Shown piece after piece: positions 26,118 through 33,162 of a stretch of DNA of 64,000 nt. The stretch comes from Fontibacterium sp040404065. GTDB lineage: Bacteria > Pseudomonadota > Alphaproteobacteria > Pelagibacterales > Pelagibacteraceae. Each line of letters begins with the position of its first letter. Positions within the stretch are counted from its first letter, which is position 1. The notes under the pieces were generated by a model. It did not search any database and was not told where the DNA came from. It saw only the letters and a list, made by a program, of their open reading frames with translations. The stretch is taken from NCBI GenBank assembly GCA_040404065.1, contig JBBAJM010000001.1; one strand, 5' to 3'. A program made the translations under genes and the position numbers.

Positions 26118-27197
26118 ATGAAAAGAATAGGCATTCTAACAAGTGGTGGAGACTGCGGCGGATTGAACGCCGCATTACGATCAATATTTTATAGAGCAAA
26201 ATCAAAATATAATATGGACGTCTTTGGTATTAAAGATGGAACTCTTGGTTTAATAAGAAGGCCAATTGATTTTGTTGAGTTAAATTATGAAATGTTTGGC
26301 GGGTCTTTATTTAGACAAGGTGGTACTTTTTTAGGAACAACCAACAAAGGAGATCCGTTTAATTTTTCTTCAGAGAATGGAAAGCTTTCCGATCAATCAG
26401 ATACTATTATTGAAGGCTATCATCTTTTAAAATTAGACGGTTTAATAGTCATTGGTGGCGATGGCAGCTTAAAGATTTTAAAAAAAATAGCCGATAAAGG
26501 AAAATTAAATATTGTAGCTATACCTAAAACTATTGACAATGATGTTGGCTCTACCGAAACTTCCATTGGATTTAGTACGGCAGTTTCAATTGCAACTCAG
26601 GCACTCGATAATTTACAACCAACAGCAGCAAGTCATCATCGTATTATGATTTTAGAAGTTATGGGAAGAGATGCGGGTCATATTGCTTTGAATGCTGGAA
26701 TTGCAGGTGGAGCGGATGTTATTTTAATTCCTGAACTTTCTTATTCTATTGACGAAATTATTACAAAAATAAATCAAATGAGAAAGCATAATATAAAATA
26801 TTCACTTATTGTTGTTGCAGAATCTGTAAAAACAGAAAATGGAAAAGTACACATGGTTAAATTTTCAGATGGGCAAGAACGACTAGGTGGAATTGGAAAT
26901 TATATTTCTCAAGAAATAATGAACAAAACAAAATTAGAGTGCAGAGTAACTACTTTAGGACATGTGCAAAGAGGAGCTATGCCAACTCCAAATGATAGAA
27001 TTTTAGCTAGCGCTTTTGGTGTTGCAGCTGTTGATTTATTAGCTAAGAAAAAATTTAATCGTATGGTTGCTTGGAAGAATAGAACAGTTGTAGATGTGCC
27101 GATAGAAGAAGGAATTGATAATTATAAAGTTGTTGATCAGAATGAGTCTTTAGTAGACACGGCTTTAGCGCTTGGAATTTATATCGGCAATATTTAA
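26118..27197 (+). CDS. pfkA: 6-phosphofructokinase
   Basis: Phosphorylates fructose 6-phosphate to the 1,6-bisphosphate, the committing step of glycolysis. The 359-residue protein has ILTSGGDCGGLNAALR (6-21), GGDGS (113-117), PKTIDND (136-142) and MGRDAGHIAL. The glycine in GGDGS is the marker of ATP-dependent enzymes, while lysine in PKTIDND is more common in PPi-dependent ones; this mixed pattern occurs in some ATP-PFKs, so the donor is most likely ATP but not proven. The gene is divergent from the FAH gene and converges with 4-bp overlap on dctM. With gpmA it supports a full Embden-Meyerhof route. Confidence 0.92.
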   Translation: MKRIGILTSGGDCGGLNAALRSIFYRAKSKYNMDVFGIKDGTLGLIRRPIDFVELNYEMFGGSLFRQGGTFLGTTNKGDPFNFSSENGKLSDQSDTIIEGYHLLKLDGLIVIGGDGSLKILKKIADKGKLNIVAIPKTIDNDVGSTETSIGFSTAVSIATQALDNLQPTAASHHRIMILEVMGRDAGHIALNAGIAGGADVILIPELSYSIDEIITKINQMRKHNIKYSLIVVAESVKTENGKVHMVKFSDGQERLGGIGNYISQEIMNKTKLECRVTTLGHVQRGAMPTPNDRILASAFGVAAVDLLAKKKFNRMVAWKNRTVVDVPIEEGIDNYKVVDQNESLVDTALALGIYIGNI

Positions 27198-28504
27198 AAC
27201 TTCTTTAGAACAACGGGTGCTTGTTTCCCCATTAAATAATCAGGAAGTATCGTTGAAATTTTAGGGAAATAAGTAATAACGCCAAGATAAACCACTAAAA
27301 TTGTCATCCAAGGAAGTGCCCCTCTTAATACCTGTACAAGGGTTTGGCCTGTAATGGCGGAGGTGACAAATAAATTCAAACCAACTGGTGGAGTGACCAT
27401 TCCAATTTCCATATTAACAACAAGCATAATTCCAAGATGAATAGGATCAATTCCAAGCTTCATTGCAATTGGAAAAAATACTGGAGTTAAAATTAAAATA
27501 ATTGCAGTAGGCTCCATAAAGTCACCTGCAATAATTAAAATAATATTCACTAATAATAAGAACATTAAAGGTGAAAGACCTGCATTTAATATTTGTTCTG
27601 TCATTAATTGAGGAATTCTTTCAGTTGTTAATACATGCGCAAATAACATGGCATTAGCAACAATGAACATTAACATTGTTGTAGATTTTGATGCATCAAT
27701 GAAAACTTTCGGAAGATCTTTGATGGTAATATCTTTATAAATAAAAATAGAAACTAACATCGCGTAAAAAGCTGCAACTGCTGCCGCTTCAGTTGGTGTA
27801 AATACTCCACCATAAATTCCACCCATAATAATAAACAGCAGAATAAATCCCCAAATAGCATCCTTCGCACTTACAACCAATTCTTTGAAAGTTGCTCTTT
27901 TTAAAGCAGGAAGATCAACAATTCTTGCATAAATATAAACTGAAACCATTAAAATAAATGCAAGCAAAAGACCTGGAACTATTCCAGCTAAAAACATTCG
28001 TCCAACGGACTGTTCTGTAACCGCACAATAAACAACCATCACAATTGAAGGAGGAATTAAAATTCCAAGAGTTCCAGCATTACATATAACGCCAGATGCA
28101 AATCTAAGCGGATAGCCTGCCTTAGTCATAGCAACTATCATAATACTTCCAACAGCAACAACTGTTGCAGGGGAAGACCCTGAAACTGCAGCAAAAAAAG
28201 TACATGCAAGGATGGATGCGATTGCAAGACCACCACGCATATGCCCCACACAAGCAATTGAAAAACGAATTAGTCGTTTAGCTACACCACCAGTTGACAT
28301 TAAAACTCCTCCTAAAATAAAGAAAGGAATTGCAAGTAAGGTAAAGTGTTCAGAAGTTTCGAAAATTTTTAATGCCATTGAAGCAATGGAGTCTCTTCCA
28401 AAAAATAAAATAGATAAAATACTAGAAAGCCCCAATGAAATAGAAATAGGCATTCCCATAAACAAGAATACAAAAAGAATTGTGAAAAGAAATATGGATG
28501 TCAT
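27194..28504 (-). CDS. dctM: TRAP transporter large permease subunit
   Basis: Twelve-helix ion-coupled permease of a tripartite ATP-independent periplasmic transporter. At 436 residues it has the normal DctM length, with the family segments GMPISISLGLSS near the N-terminus, the internal-repeat motif GTLGILIPPSIVMVVY and, in the second half, NMEIGMVTPPVGLNLFV. Its ATG follows the dctQ stop immediately (TAAATG). It is the last gene of the dctP-dctQ-dctM unit. The substrate depends on DctP. Confidence 0.95.
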   Translation of the reverse strand: MTSIFLFTILFVFLFMGMPISISLGLSSILSILFFGRDSIASMALKIFETSEHFTLLAIPFFILGGVLMSTGGVAKRLIRFSIACVGHMRGGLAIASILACTFFAAVSGSSPATVVAVGSIMIVAMTKAGYPLRFASGVICNAGTLGILIPPSIVMVVYCAVTEQSVGRMFLAGIVPGLLLAFILMVSVYIYARIVDLPALKRATFKELVVSAKDAIWGFILLFIIMGGIYGGVFTPTEAAAVAAFYAMLVSIFIYKDITIKDLPKVFIDASKSTTMLMFIVANAMLFAHVLTTERIPQLMTEQILNAGLSPLMFLLLVNIILIIAGDFMEPTAIILILTPVFFPIAMKLGIDPIHLGIMLVVNMEIGMVTPPVGLNLFVTSAITGQTLVQVLRGALPWMTILVVYLGVITYFPKISTILPDYLMGKQAPVVLKKF

Positions 28505-29068
28505 TTATTTTCCACCTTTCTTTTTTACTATTTTTTTTGTGGTATTTTTAAATTTAATACTATCAATAACTTCTTTAGCTTCATTCATTAAACCAAGACC
28601 ACGCTGTTCATTCTTAATGATACGAATAAGCATTCCGGAAAATCTAATAATTAAAAGTCCAAATCCAAAAATTAGAGCCATTTTCGGCACCCATGCAGGT
28701 AACCATTCAATGTCTTGTGAGCGAATGCCAACAGAATAGATTTTTTCAACATAAATATAGCTACCGAATAAAATGATCGCGCCATAAACAATGCAAAGAG
28801 TGCAAGAAATAATATTTACAAATTTGACAGTTTTTTTTGAAAATAAATTTATAACTGTATCAATCCCAATATGACCGCCAACTCTTACCCCCCAAGCAGC
28901 TCCCAAAATAATTAACCAGCCAAAAGACATAATGCTGTATTCAAGTGCCCAGGTAATATTAGATTTTAAAACATAACGCACAAACACGTTTGCAACGTTA
29001 ATCAACGTCATCGAAACTAAAAGAAAAGCGATGAAGTTTTCTTCAAATTTTAAGAAAAAATTTCTCAT
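28505..29068 (-). CDS. dctQ: TRAP transporter small permease subunit
   Basis: Four-helix accessory membrane protein that forms a complex with DctM. About 187 residues. Hydrophobic segments lie near 10-32, 47-68, 85-107 and 130-150; WGVRVGGHIGID is the DctQ family signature. A GTG at 29083 would extend it by 5 codons, but the ATG at 29068 has a GGGG Shine-Dalgarno-like stretch 6-8 bases before it and the GTG lies inside a strong hairpin, so I chose the ATG. The C-terminus has an unusual basic tail (KKIVKKKGGK). Confidence 0.9.
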   Translation of the reverse strand: MRNFFLKFEENFIAFLLVSMTLINVANVFVRYVLKSNITWALEYSIMSFGWLIILGAAWGVRVGGHIGIDTVINLFSKKTVKFVNIISCTLCIVYGAIILFGSYIYVEKIYSVGIRSQDIEWLPAWVPKMALIFGFGLLIIRFSGMLIRIIKNEQRGLGLMNEAKEVIDSIKFKNTTKKIVKKKGGK

Positions 29069-29076
29069 AATATCCC

Positions 29077-29107
29077 CAGCCACACTATTTTTAAAATAAT
29101 GCGGCTG
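29077..29107 (-). promoter_or_regulatory. Intercistronic hairpin between dctP and dctQ
   Basis: On the transcribed strand the arms cagccgcattatt (29107-29095) and aatagtgtggctg (29089-29077) pair over 13 bp with two G-U wobbles and a 5-base loop. It lies after the dctP stop and ends next to the dctQ Shine-Dalgarno stretch. Such hairpins commonly protect the upstream binding-protein mRNA or limit read-through, giving more DctP than permease. There is no T-run, so it is not a full intrinsic terminator. Confidence 0.6.
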
Positions 29108-29128
29108 AAAGATAAAGATAATTGTGAA

Positions 29129-30145
29129 CTATTTTTTGTTACTATGTGACGCTGCAGCTTTAATTAAATCAGCACCAATATCTGCTTCAAATCGTTTATA
29201 TACTGGTTCCATTGCTTTTTTCCATTCAGCAAGTTCAGTATCAGTTAATTTTGCAATTTTAGCGTGCTTAGGATTTGTTGCGCTTCCTGCAACGATAGCA
29301 GCTCTAGCATCATCATTTTTTTGTTTTGCAATTTGATTGTTTAGAATAGTTGCTTCATGCATTGCTTCTGACAAACCTTTTCTAATGTCAGCTGGCAATC
29401 CATCCCACCATTTTTCATTTACAACAACCATATAATCTAAAACACCATGATTAGTTTCAAGAATTAATTTTTGAACTTCATGAAATTTTTGAGAGTATGT
29501 ATTAGAAAAAGAATTTTCTTGTCCATCTACAACTCCTGATTCCAAAGCTTGGTAAACTTCAGCGAACGCCATTTTTTGTCCGCTAGCACCAACAGACTTC
29601 ATAATTTCTTCATATACGTCTGATGCTTGGATTCTAAATTTTAAACCTTTTACATCTTTTGGAAGTCTAAAATCTTTGTTAGTAGAAAAATGTCTCATAC
29701 CGTTTGACCAGTAATCAATACCAATAAGACCTTTTCCTTTCATTGAAGTTAAAAGAGCTTTACCTTCTTTTGAATTTTCAAAAGCTAAAGCAGCATTTCC
29801 ATCTTTAAAGATGAATGGTAAATCGAATACTTGGATTTTTTTTGTGTAACGATCAAATTTTGAAAGCGATGGCGCTATGATTTGAACGTCGTTAAGCAAA
29901 AGAGCTTCCATTTCTTTTCCATCACCAAATAATTGTGAGTTAGGAAATACTTGTACTTCTACTTTTCCAGGTAATTTTTTTTCAGCGATCTCTTTAAATT
30001 TTAAAGCCGCTTGACCTTTAGGTGTATTTTCTGCCACCACATGGCTAAACTTCACAACTAATGGAGCTGCATAAGCAGAAAATCCAAAAGTAGAAGCTGC
30101 CAAGATTGTTACAGCAGTTAATAGATTAGTTACTTTTTTTAACAT
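29129..30145 (-). CDS. dctP: TRAP transporter substrate-binding protein
   Basis: Periplasmic receptor that delivers a carboxylate-type solute to DctQM. The 338-residue protein has a cleavable signal peptide (1-26, ending AYA) and a mature domain starting APLVVKFSHVVAENTPKG. Arg171 in GLKFRIQAS is the conserved ligand-carboxylate-binding arginine of the DctP family, and SGVVDGQENSFSNTY is the matching hinge segment. It resembles the C4-dicarboxylate (DctP) subfamily, but specificity cannot be fixed from sequence. An AAGGA Shine-Dalgarno 8 bases before the ATG suggests strong translation. Confidence 0.93.
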   Translation of the reverse strand: MLKKVTNLLTAVTILAASTFGFSAYAAPLVVKFSHVVAENTPKGQAALKFKEIAEKKLPGKVEVQVFPNSQLFGDGKEMEALLLNDVQIIAPSLSKFDRYTKKIQVFDLPFIFKDGNAALAFENSKEGKALLTSMKGKGLIGIDYWSNGMRHFSTNKDFRLPKDVKGLKFRIQASDVYEEIMKSVGASGQKMAFAEVYQALESGVVDGQENSFSNTYSQKFHEVQKLILETNHGVLDYMVVVNEKWWDGLPADIRKGLSEAMHEATILNNQIAKQKNDDARAAIVAGSATNPKHAKIAKLTDTELAEWKKAMEPVYKRFEADIGADLIKAAASHSNKK

Positions 30146-30278
30146 TATTTTTCCTTTATTTTGTTAATTTTAAAAACACAATTTAAACAGAGACTAGTTT
30201 TAATAACAAGTAAAAAAGTTATAAAAAAAGAAGAGAATCTAGTAAAAGTTTATCGTTTTAAGAATATAAAATAATTTT

Positions 30279-30668
30279 ATGGAAGTATTTAGTATCCCAT
30301 CAGAAAAAGTTAAAAACTTTTTAGAAACAAATCCCAATAGCGTTGTTCTTGATGTAAGAACAGAAGAAGAGTGGAATGGCGTTGGAAAACCTGATGCGGA
30401 ATCTTTAAATTCTAAAACATTTTTTATTTCTCTTTTATTAGGACTCGATAGAAAAAAAAATGAAAATTTTACTCAAGACTTTCTTCAGAAAAAAATTTCT
30501 AAAAAAGATAATATTTTAATTATTTGTAGATCAGGAGTGAGATCGATGGCTGCAGCAAAACTATTACAACAAGAAGGTTATAAAAATTTAGTTAATATTT
30601 CAGATGGCTTTGAAGGAAATCCAGCAACAGGAGATGGCTGGAAAAAATCTAATCTTCCTTGTAAGTAA
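30279..30668 (+). CDS. Single-domain rhodanese-like sulfurtransferase
   Basis: A 129-residue rhodanese domain. VVLDVRTEEEWNGVG marks the N-terminal part and the active cysteine Cys83 sits in the loop CRSGVRS, which fits GlpE/PspE-like persulfide carriers. An insert at 45-72 (FFISLLLGLDRKKNENF) before the active site is slightly longer than in GlpE. The C-terminal GFEGNPATGDGWKKSNLPC stretch is typical of bacterial single-domain forms. Monocistronic; the substrate is unknown. Confidence 0.88.
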   Translation: MEVFSIPSEKVKNFLETNPNSVVLDVRTEEEWNGVGKPDAESLNSKTFFISLLLGLDRKKNENFTQDFLQKKISKKDNILIICRSGVRSMAAAKLLQQEGYKNLVNISDGFEGNPATGDGWKKSNLPCK

Positions 30669-31118
30669 TTATTTTTTATTATTATACCAATTCCCACCAC
30701 CTTCGTTTTTGATGGCGCCAATTGCTTCAACTGGTCTTGAATTTACCGTATATTCAGAATGATCGTTAGCATTTAAAGTTACTCTAATTTGATTAATAGG
30801 CTGAGTAAGCTTTTCATCATCGATGTGATACCATTCAGAATATAACCTAGTTTTTTTACCATTAATATAAATGTGAGCATGACCTTCACTCATTACATTT
30901 GCTGTGCCAATTTTTTCAGGAGTAAATTTAAAATTTTTAGTAATTAATTGTAAATTATAGCCAGAAGAAACATCTTTTGTAATTTTGATATCCACAGAAG
31001 GAAAGGGACTTTTGGCCTCAATGTTCTTGTGAATATGGTCATCAACTTTTTTGTCTTGAGATACACTTGGGTTGATGAGTAAAAAAAATGATATTAAAAT
31101 AGTAACTATAAATTTCAT
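30669..31118 (-). CDS. Secreted hypothetical protein
   Basis: A 149-residue exported protein with an N-terminal signal peptide (about 1-20, cleavage near VSQD). The mature part has FKFTPEKIG followed by EGHAHIYINGKKTRLYSEWYHID, a His-containing beta-rich segment that recurs in hypothetical proteins of marine bacteria; an immunoglobulin- or cupredoxin-like fold and metal binding through its His/Met residues are possible but unproven. It converges directly on the rhodanese gene with no spacer. I do not recognise a named family. Confidence 0.7.
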   Translation of the reverse strand: MKFIVTILISFFLLINPSVSQDKKVDDHIHKNIEAKSPFPSVDIKITKDVSSGYNLQLITKNFKFTPEKIGTANVMSEGHAHIYINGKKTRLYSEWYHIDDEKLTQPINQIRVTLNANDHSEYTVNSRPVEAIGAIKNEGGGNWYNNKK

Positions 31119-31162
31119 GATAAAACTTTATTATTAGAATTATAACATTACTCTGTGACAAA

Positions 31163-31273
31163 ATGACAAAAAGATACAGCGGAAAATCATCAAAAGACAG
31201 GAGTTTTAAAAAAAAACCTAAATTTAGTAAAAAAATAAAGTCTTTAATAAAGCGAAATAAAACTAGTCTCTAA
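31163..31273 (+). CDS. Small very basic protein (36 aa)
   Basis: An ATG-initiated ORF starting MTKRYSGKSSKDRSF, with about one third Lys and two Arg residues, ending IKRNKTSL. There is no acidic residue except one Asp. The length, composition and position in an otherwise unexplained spacer resemble small ribosome- or nucleic-acid-associated proteins. It overlaps the 3' end of the convergent yajQ gene by 11 bp. It lacks a convincing Shine-Dalgarno sequence, so expression is uncertain. Confidence 0.4.
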   Translation: MTKRYSGKSSKDRSFKKKPKFSKKIKSLIKRNKTSL

Positions 31274-31748
31274 AATTTACAAATTCTAACGGCTGACCAA
31301 TATCAATTTCTCTGATTGCAGCGATTGCTTCTTGGAGGTCATCTCTTTTTTTTCCATCTGCTCGCAATTCTTCTCCTTGAATTTTTACTTGGATTTTAAG
31401 TTTTAAACTTTTAACTTGAGTAATAATTTTTTTAGCACTTTCTTGATCAATTCCTTCTTTTAAATCACTAATTTGTCTAACTGTTCCGCCAGTTGCAGTT
31501 TCTGAACTTTTAACTTTTAAAACCCTCGGATCAACTTTACGTCTAATAAGGTGTGTTTGTAGCAACTCATTTACCTGTTTAAGTTTTATATTATCAGGAG
31601 CAAGAGTAGTGATGACCTTATCTTTTCTTTCAATTGAAATATTAAGGCCTTTAAAATCATAACGGGTTCCAATTTCTCGTAAACAATTTGCAAGAGCATT
31701 ATCAAATTCTTGATAATTAATTCTACTAACCACATCAAATGAAGGCAT
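31263..31748 (-). CDS. yajQ: YajQ family nucleotide-binding protein
   Basis: Cytosolic YajQ/DUF520 protein; family members bind nucleotides or RNA, and some bind cyclic di-GMP. The 161-residue protein opens MPSFDVVSRINYQEFDNAL and has GTRYDFKG, the central IKSLKLKIQVKIQGEELRADGKKRDDLQ-type segment, and ends IGQPLEFVNFRD, all canonical for YajQ. It is the third gene of a minus-strand run after a DMT permease and an 85-residue protein. A regulatory or chaperone role is inferred from the family only. Confidence 0.93.
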   Translation of the reverse strand: MPSFDVVSRINYQEFDNALANCLREIGTRYDFKGLNISIERKDKVITTLAPDNIKLKQVNELLQTHLIRRKVDPRVLKVKSSETATGGTVRQISDLKEGIDQESAKKIITQVKSLKLKIQVKIQGEELRADGKKRDDLQEAIAAIREIDIGQPLEFVNFRD

Positions 31749-31770
31749 TGTTTATAATAGCAGATATTTT

Positions 31771-32028
31771 TTAATCTTGTAAGTATCTAATAATTCTTGC
31801 TTCGTTTTTTTCAGAATAATTATCGATAGTGTCTATAATTTTAAAACCTGCTCTATTTGCGTATTTTGCATCTAATTTTCTGCTGATAGTAATACCTTCT
31901 AATTCTTTTCCATTTTTAACAACGCCAAAAAAATATTTTCCTTTTTCAAATTCTATCAGATCATTATCTTCTGAAGTTTGTATAGCTTTTGATTTTAATA
32001 AATCAATAAGCGCTTGTAATGTTTTCAT
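31771..32028 (-). CDS. Hypothetical protein (85 aa)
   Basis: An 85-residue soluble protein without signal peptide or membrane segment. It starts MKTLQALIDLLKSKAIQ and has the mixed alpha/beta segment GKYFFGVVKNGKELEGITISRKLDAKYANRAGF. I do not recognise a family. The ATG shares one base with the stop of the upstream DMT gene (TAATG) and yajQ follows after 22 bp, so it is part of a tight three-gene operon and is very likely translated. Its role is unknown. Confidence 0.75.
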   Translation of the reverse strand: MKTLQALIDLLKSKAIQTSEDNDLIEFEKGKYFFGVVKNGKELEGITISRKLDAKYANRAGFKIIDTIDNYSEKNEARIIRYLQD

Positions 32029-32915
32029 TATTTTATAATTCCGATTTTTTTTTCTCTTATAATAATAAACATTCCGCTTGCTATAATAACAAGGGTGCCA
32101 ATCATCATAGTTATAGAAGGCATTTCGTCAAATATAGAATAACCTAAAATCATTCCCCAAATTATTATTGTATAACGAAAAGGAGATGTCGTTGAAATGT
32201 TGGTGGTTTTGATTGCGAGCACTGAAAAAAGATATCCAAGATTTACAAAAATAGCAGAGAGAAAAATACATAAAAATATTTCTATATTAATAGGCTGATA
32301 ATTGAAAAACATTCCAAAACCAAAAAAAAATGTAACACTAAAAGAAGTTACAAGAACAACTTGTAAGCTATCAAATTTATGTAAAAATTTTCTAGTAAAG
32401 GTATCCCTTTGCGCAACAAATACTGCTGCAATAAGTGGATAAATAAATGCTAAGCCGAATTTTAAATTATGAGGCTGGATGACAATCATAACGCCAATAA
32501 ACCCGCAAATAACAGCAGTCCATCTTCTCCAGCCAACTTTTTCTCCTAACAGAAAAGCTCCAGAAGCAGTGATTAAGATTGGCGATAAATTCATTAAAGA
32601 ATAAAGTTCGCCAAACGGTAAATACATAAGACCAAGAAAGAAAAAAATTGCTGCAATGGATTCTAACAGACCTCGAAAATGCAATGACTTAGAAGTTATA
32701 ATTTTAAGAGTTATTTTTTTATTATACCACAGGTAAAGGACAAGAATTGCCGTTGAACAAACTCCTCTAAAGAAAATAATTTCACCTAATATCGTAATGT
32801 CTTTATAGGTAAGTAAAATATATTTTATAAACGCATCATTAATTGAAAGAAAAATCATACACAACACCATGTATGAAATCCCTAAAAATGCTTCATTTTT
32901 ACTATTAAATAACAT
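32028..32915 (-). CDS. EamA/DMT-family transporter
   Basis: A 295-residue ten-helix permease with two EamA repeats. EIIFFRGVCSTAILVL, LSPILITASGAFLLGEKVGWRRW and the second-repeat TSPFRYTIIIWGMILGYSIFDEMP align with the DMT gene at 13851-14729 (FFRG, RRW, AV-G-GV, F-E-PS), showing they are paralogues. The stop overlaps the start of the 85-residue gene by one base. The substrate is unknown. Confidence 0.87.
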   Translation of the reverse strand: MLFNSKNEAFLGISYMVLCMIFLSINDAFIKYILLTYKDITILGEIIFFRGVCSTAILVLYLWYNKKITLKIITSKSLHFRGLLESIAAIFFFLGLMYLPFGELYSLMNLSPILITASGAFLLGEKVGWRRWTAVICGFIGVMIVIQPHNLKFGLAFIYPLIAAVFVAQRDTFTRKFLHKFDSLQVVLVTSFSVTFFFGFGMFFNYQPINIEIFLCIFLSAIFVNLGYLFSVLAIKTTNISTTSPFRYTIIIWGMILGYSIFDEMPSITMMIGTLVIIASGMFIIIREKKIGIIK

Positions 32916-33000
32916 CTATTTTTTAAATTTATCTTTCTATGTCTTTCCAGACAACTAATTCGATAGATTTAAAGACGAATTAATATAATAATTAAAAGCT

Positions 33001-33087
33001 ATGGGAAAAAGTCAGGACAGCAAAAGAGAAAAAAAAAAGCCAAAAAGTACCGCTCCAAAAGAATCTAGATCAAAGAAGCAGTATTAA
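33001..33087 (+). CDS. Conserved-looking small Lys-rich protein (28 aa)
   Basis: A tiny ORF reading MGKSQDSKREKKKPKSTAPK and ending SRSKKQY. This pattern, MGK(S/G)QDSK followed by KKKPxKTxKEKR, resembles a family of very short basic proteins seen in many proteobacteria (from memory, not checked), which is why I prefer a real gene to chance. It precedes mgtE by 75 bp on the same strand. No Shine-Dalgarno sequence is evident. The function is unknown; ribosome or nucleic-acid association is a guess from charge. Confidence 0.5.
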   Translation: MGKSQDSKREKKKPKSTAPKESRSKKQY

Positions 33088-33127
33088 TTTTTTATAAAAA
33101 ATAAGCTTTTTTTTTAAGTAAATTCAT

Positions 33128-33150
33128 TATAGGTAGTAGAAGAACCTATA
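33128..33150 (+). promoter_or_regulatory. Inverted repeat in the mgtE leader
   Basis: Arms tataggt (33128-33134) and acctata (33144-33150) form a perfect 7-bp stem with a 9-base loop (agtagaaga), ending 12 bases before the mgtE ATG. It may be a ribosome-binding-region hairpin or a protein operator. The known M-box magnesium riboswitch is far longer and is not present in the 75-bp spacer. Confidence 0.35.
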
Positions 33151-33162
33151 TGTGAGATTTCC

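Noticed and set aside
29069..29083. GTG start for dctQ at 29083
   Set aside because: The GTG lies inside the intercistronic hairpin, while the ATG at 29068 has a Shine-Dalgarno-like GGGG at proper distance.
33088..33162. M-box magnesium riboswitch before mgtE
   Set aside because: The spacer is only 75 bp, far too short for the known M-box, and lacks its conserved loops.
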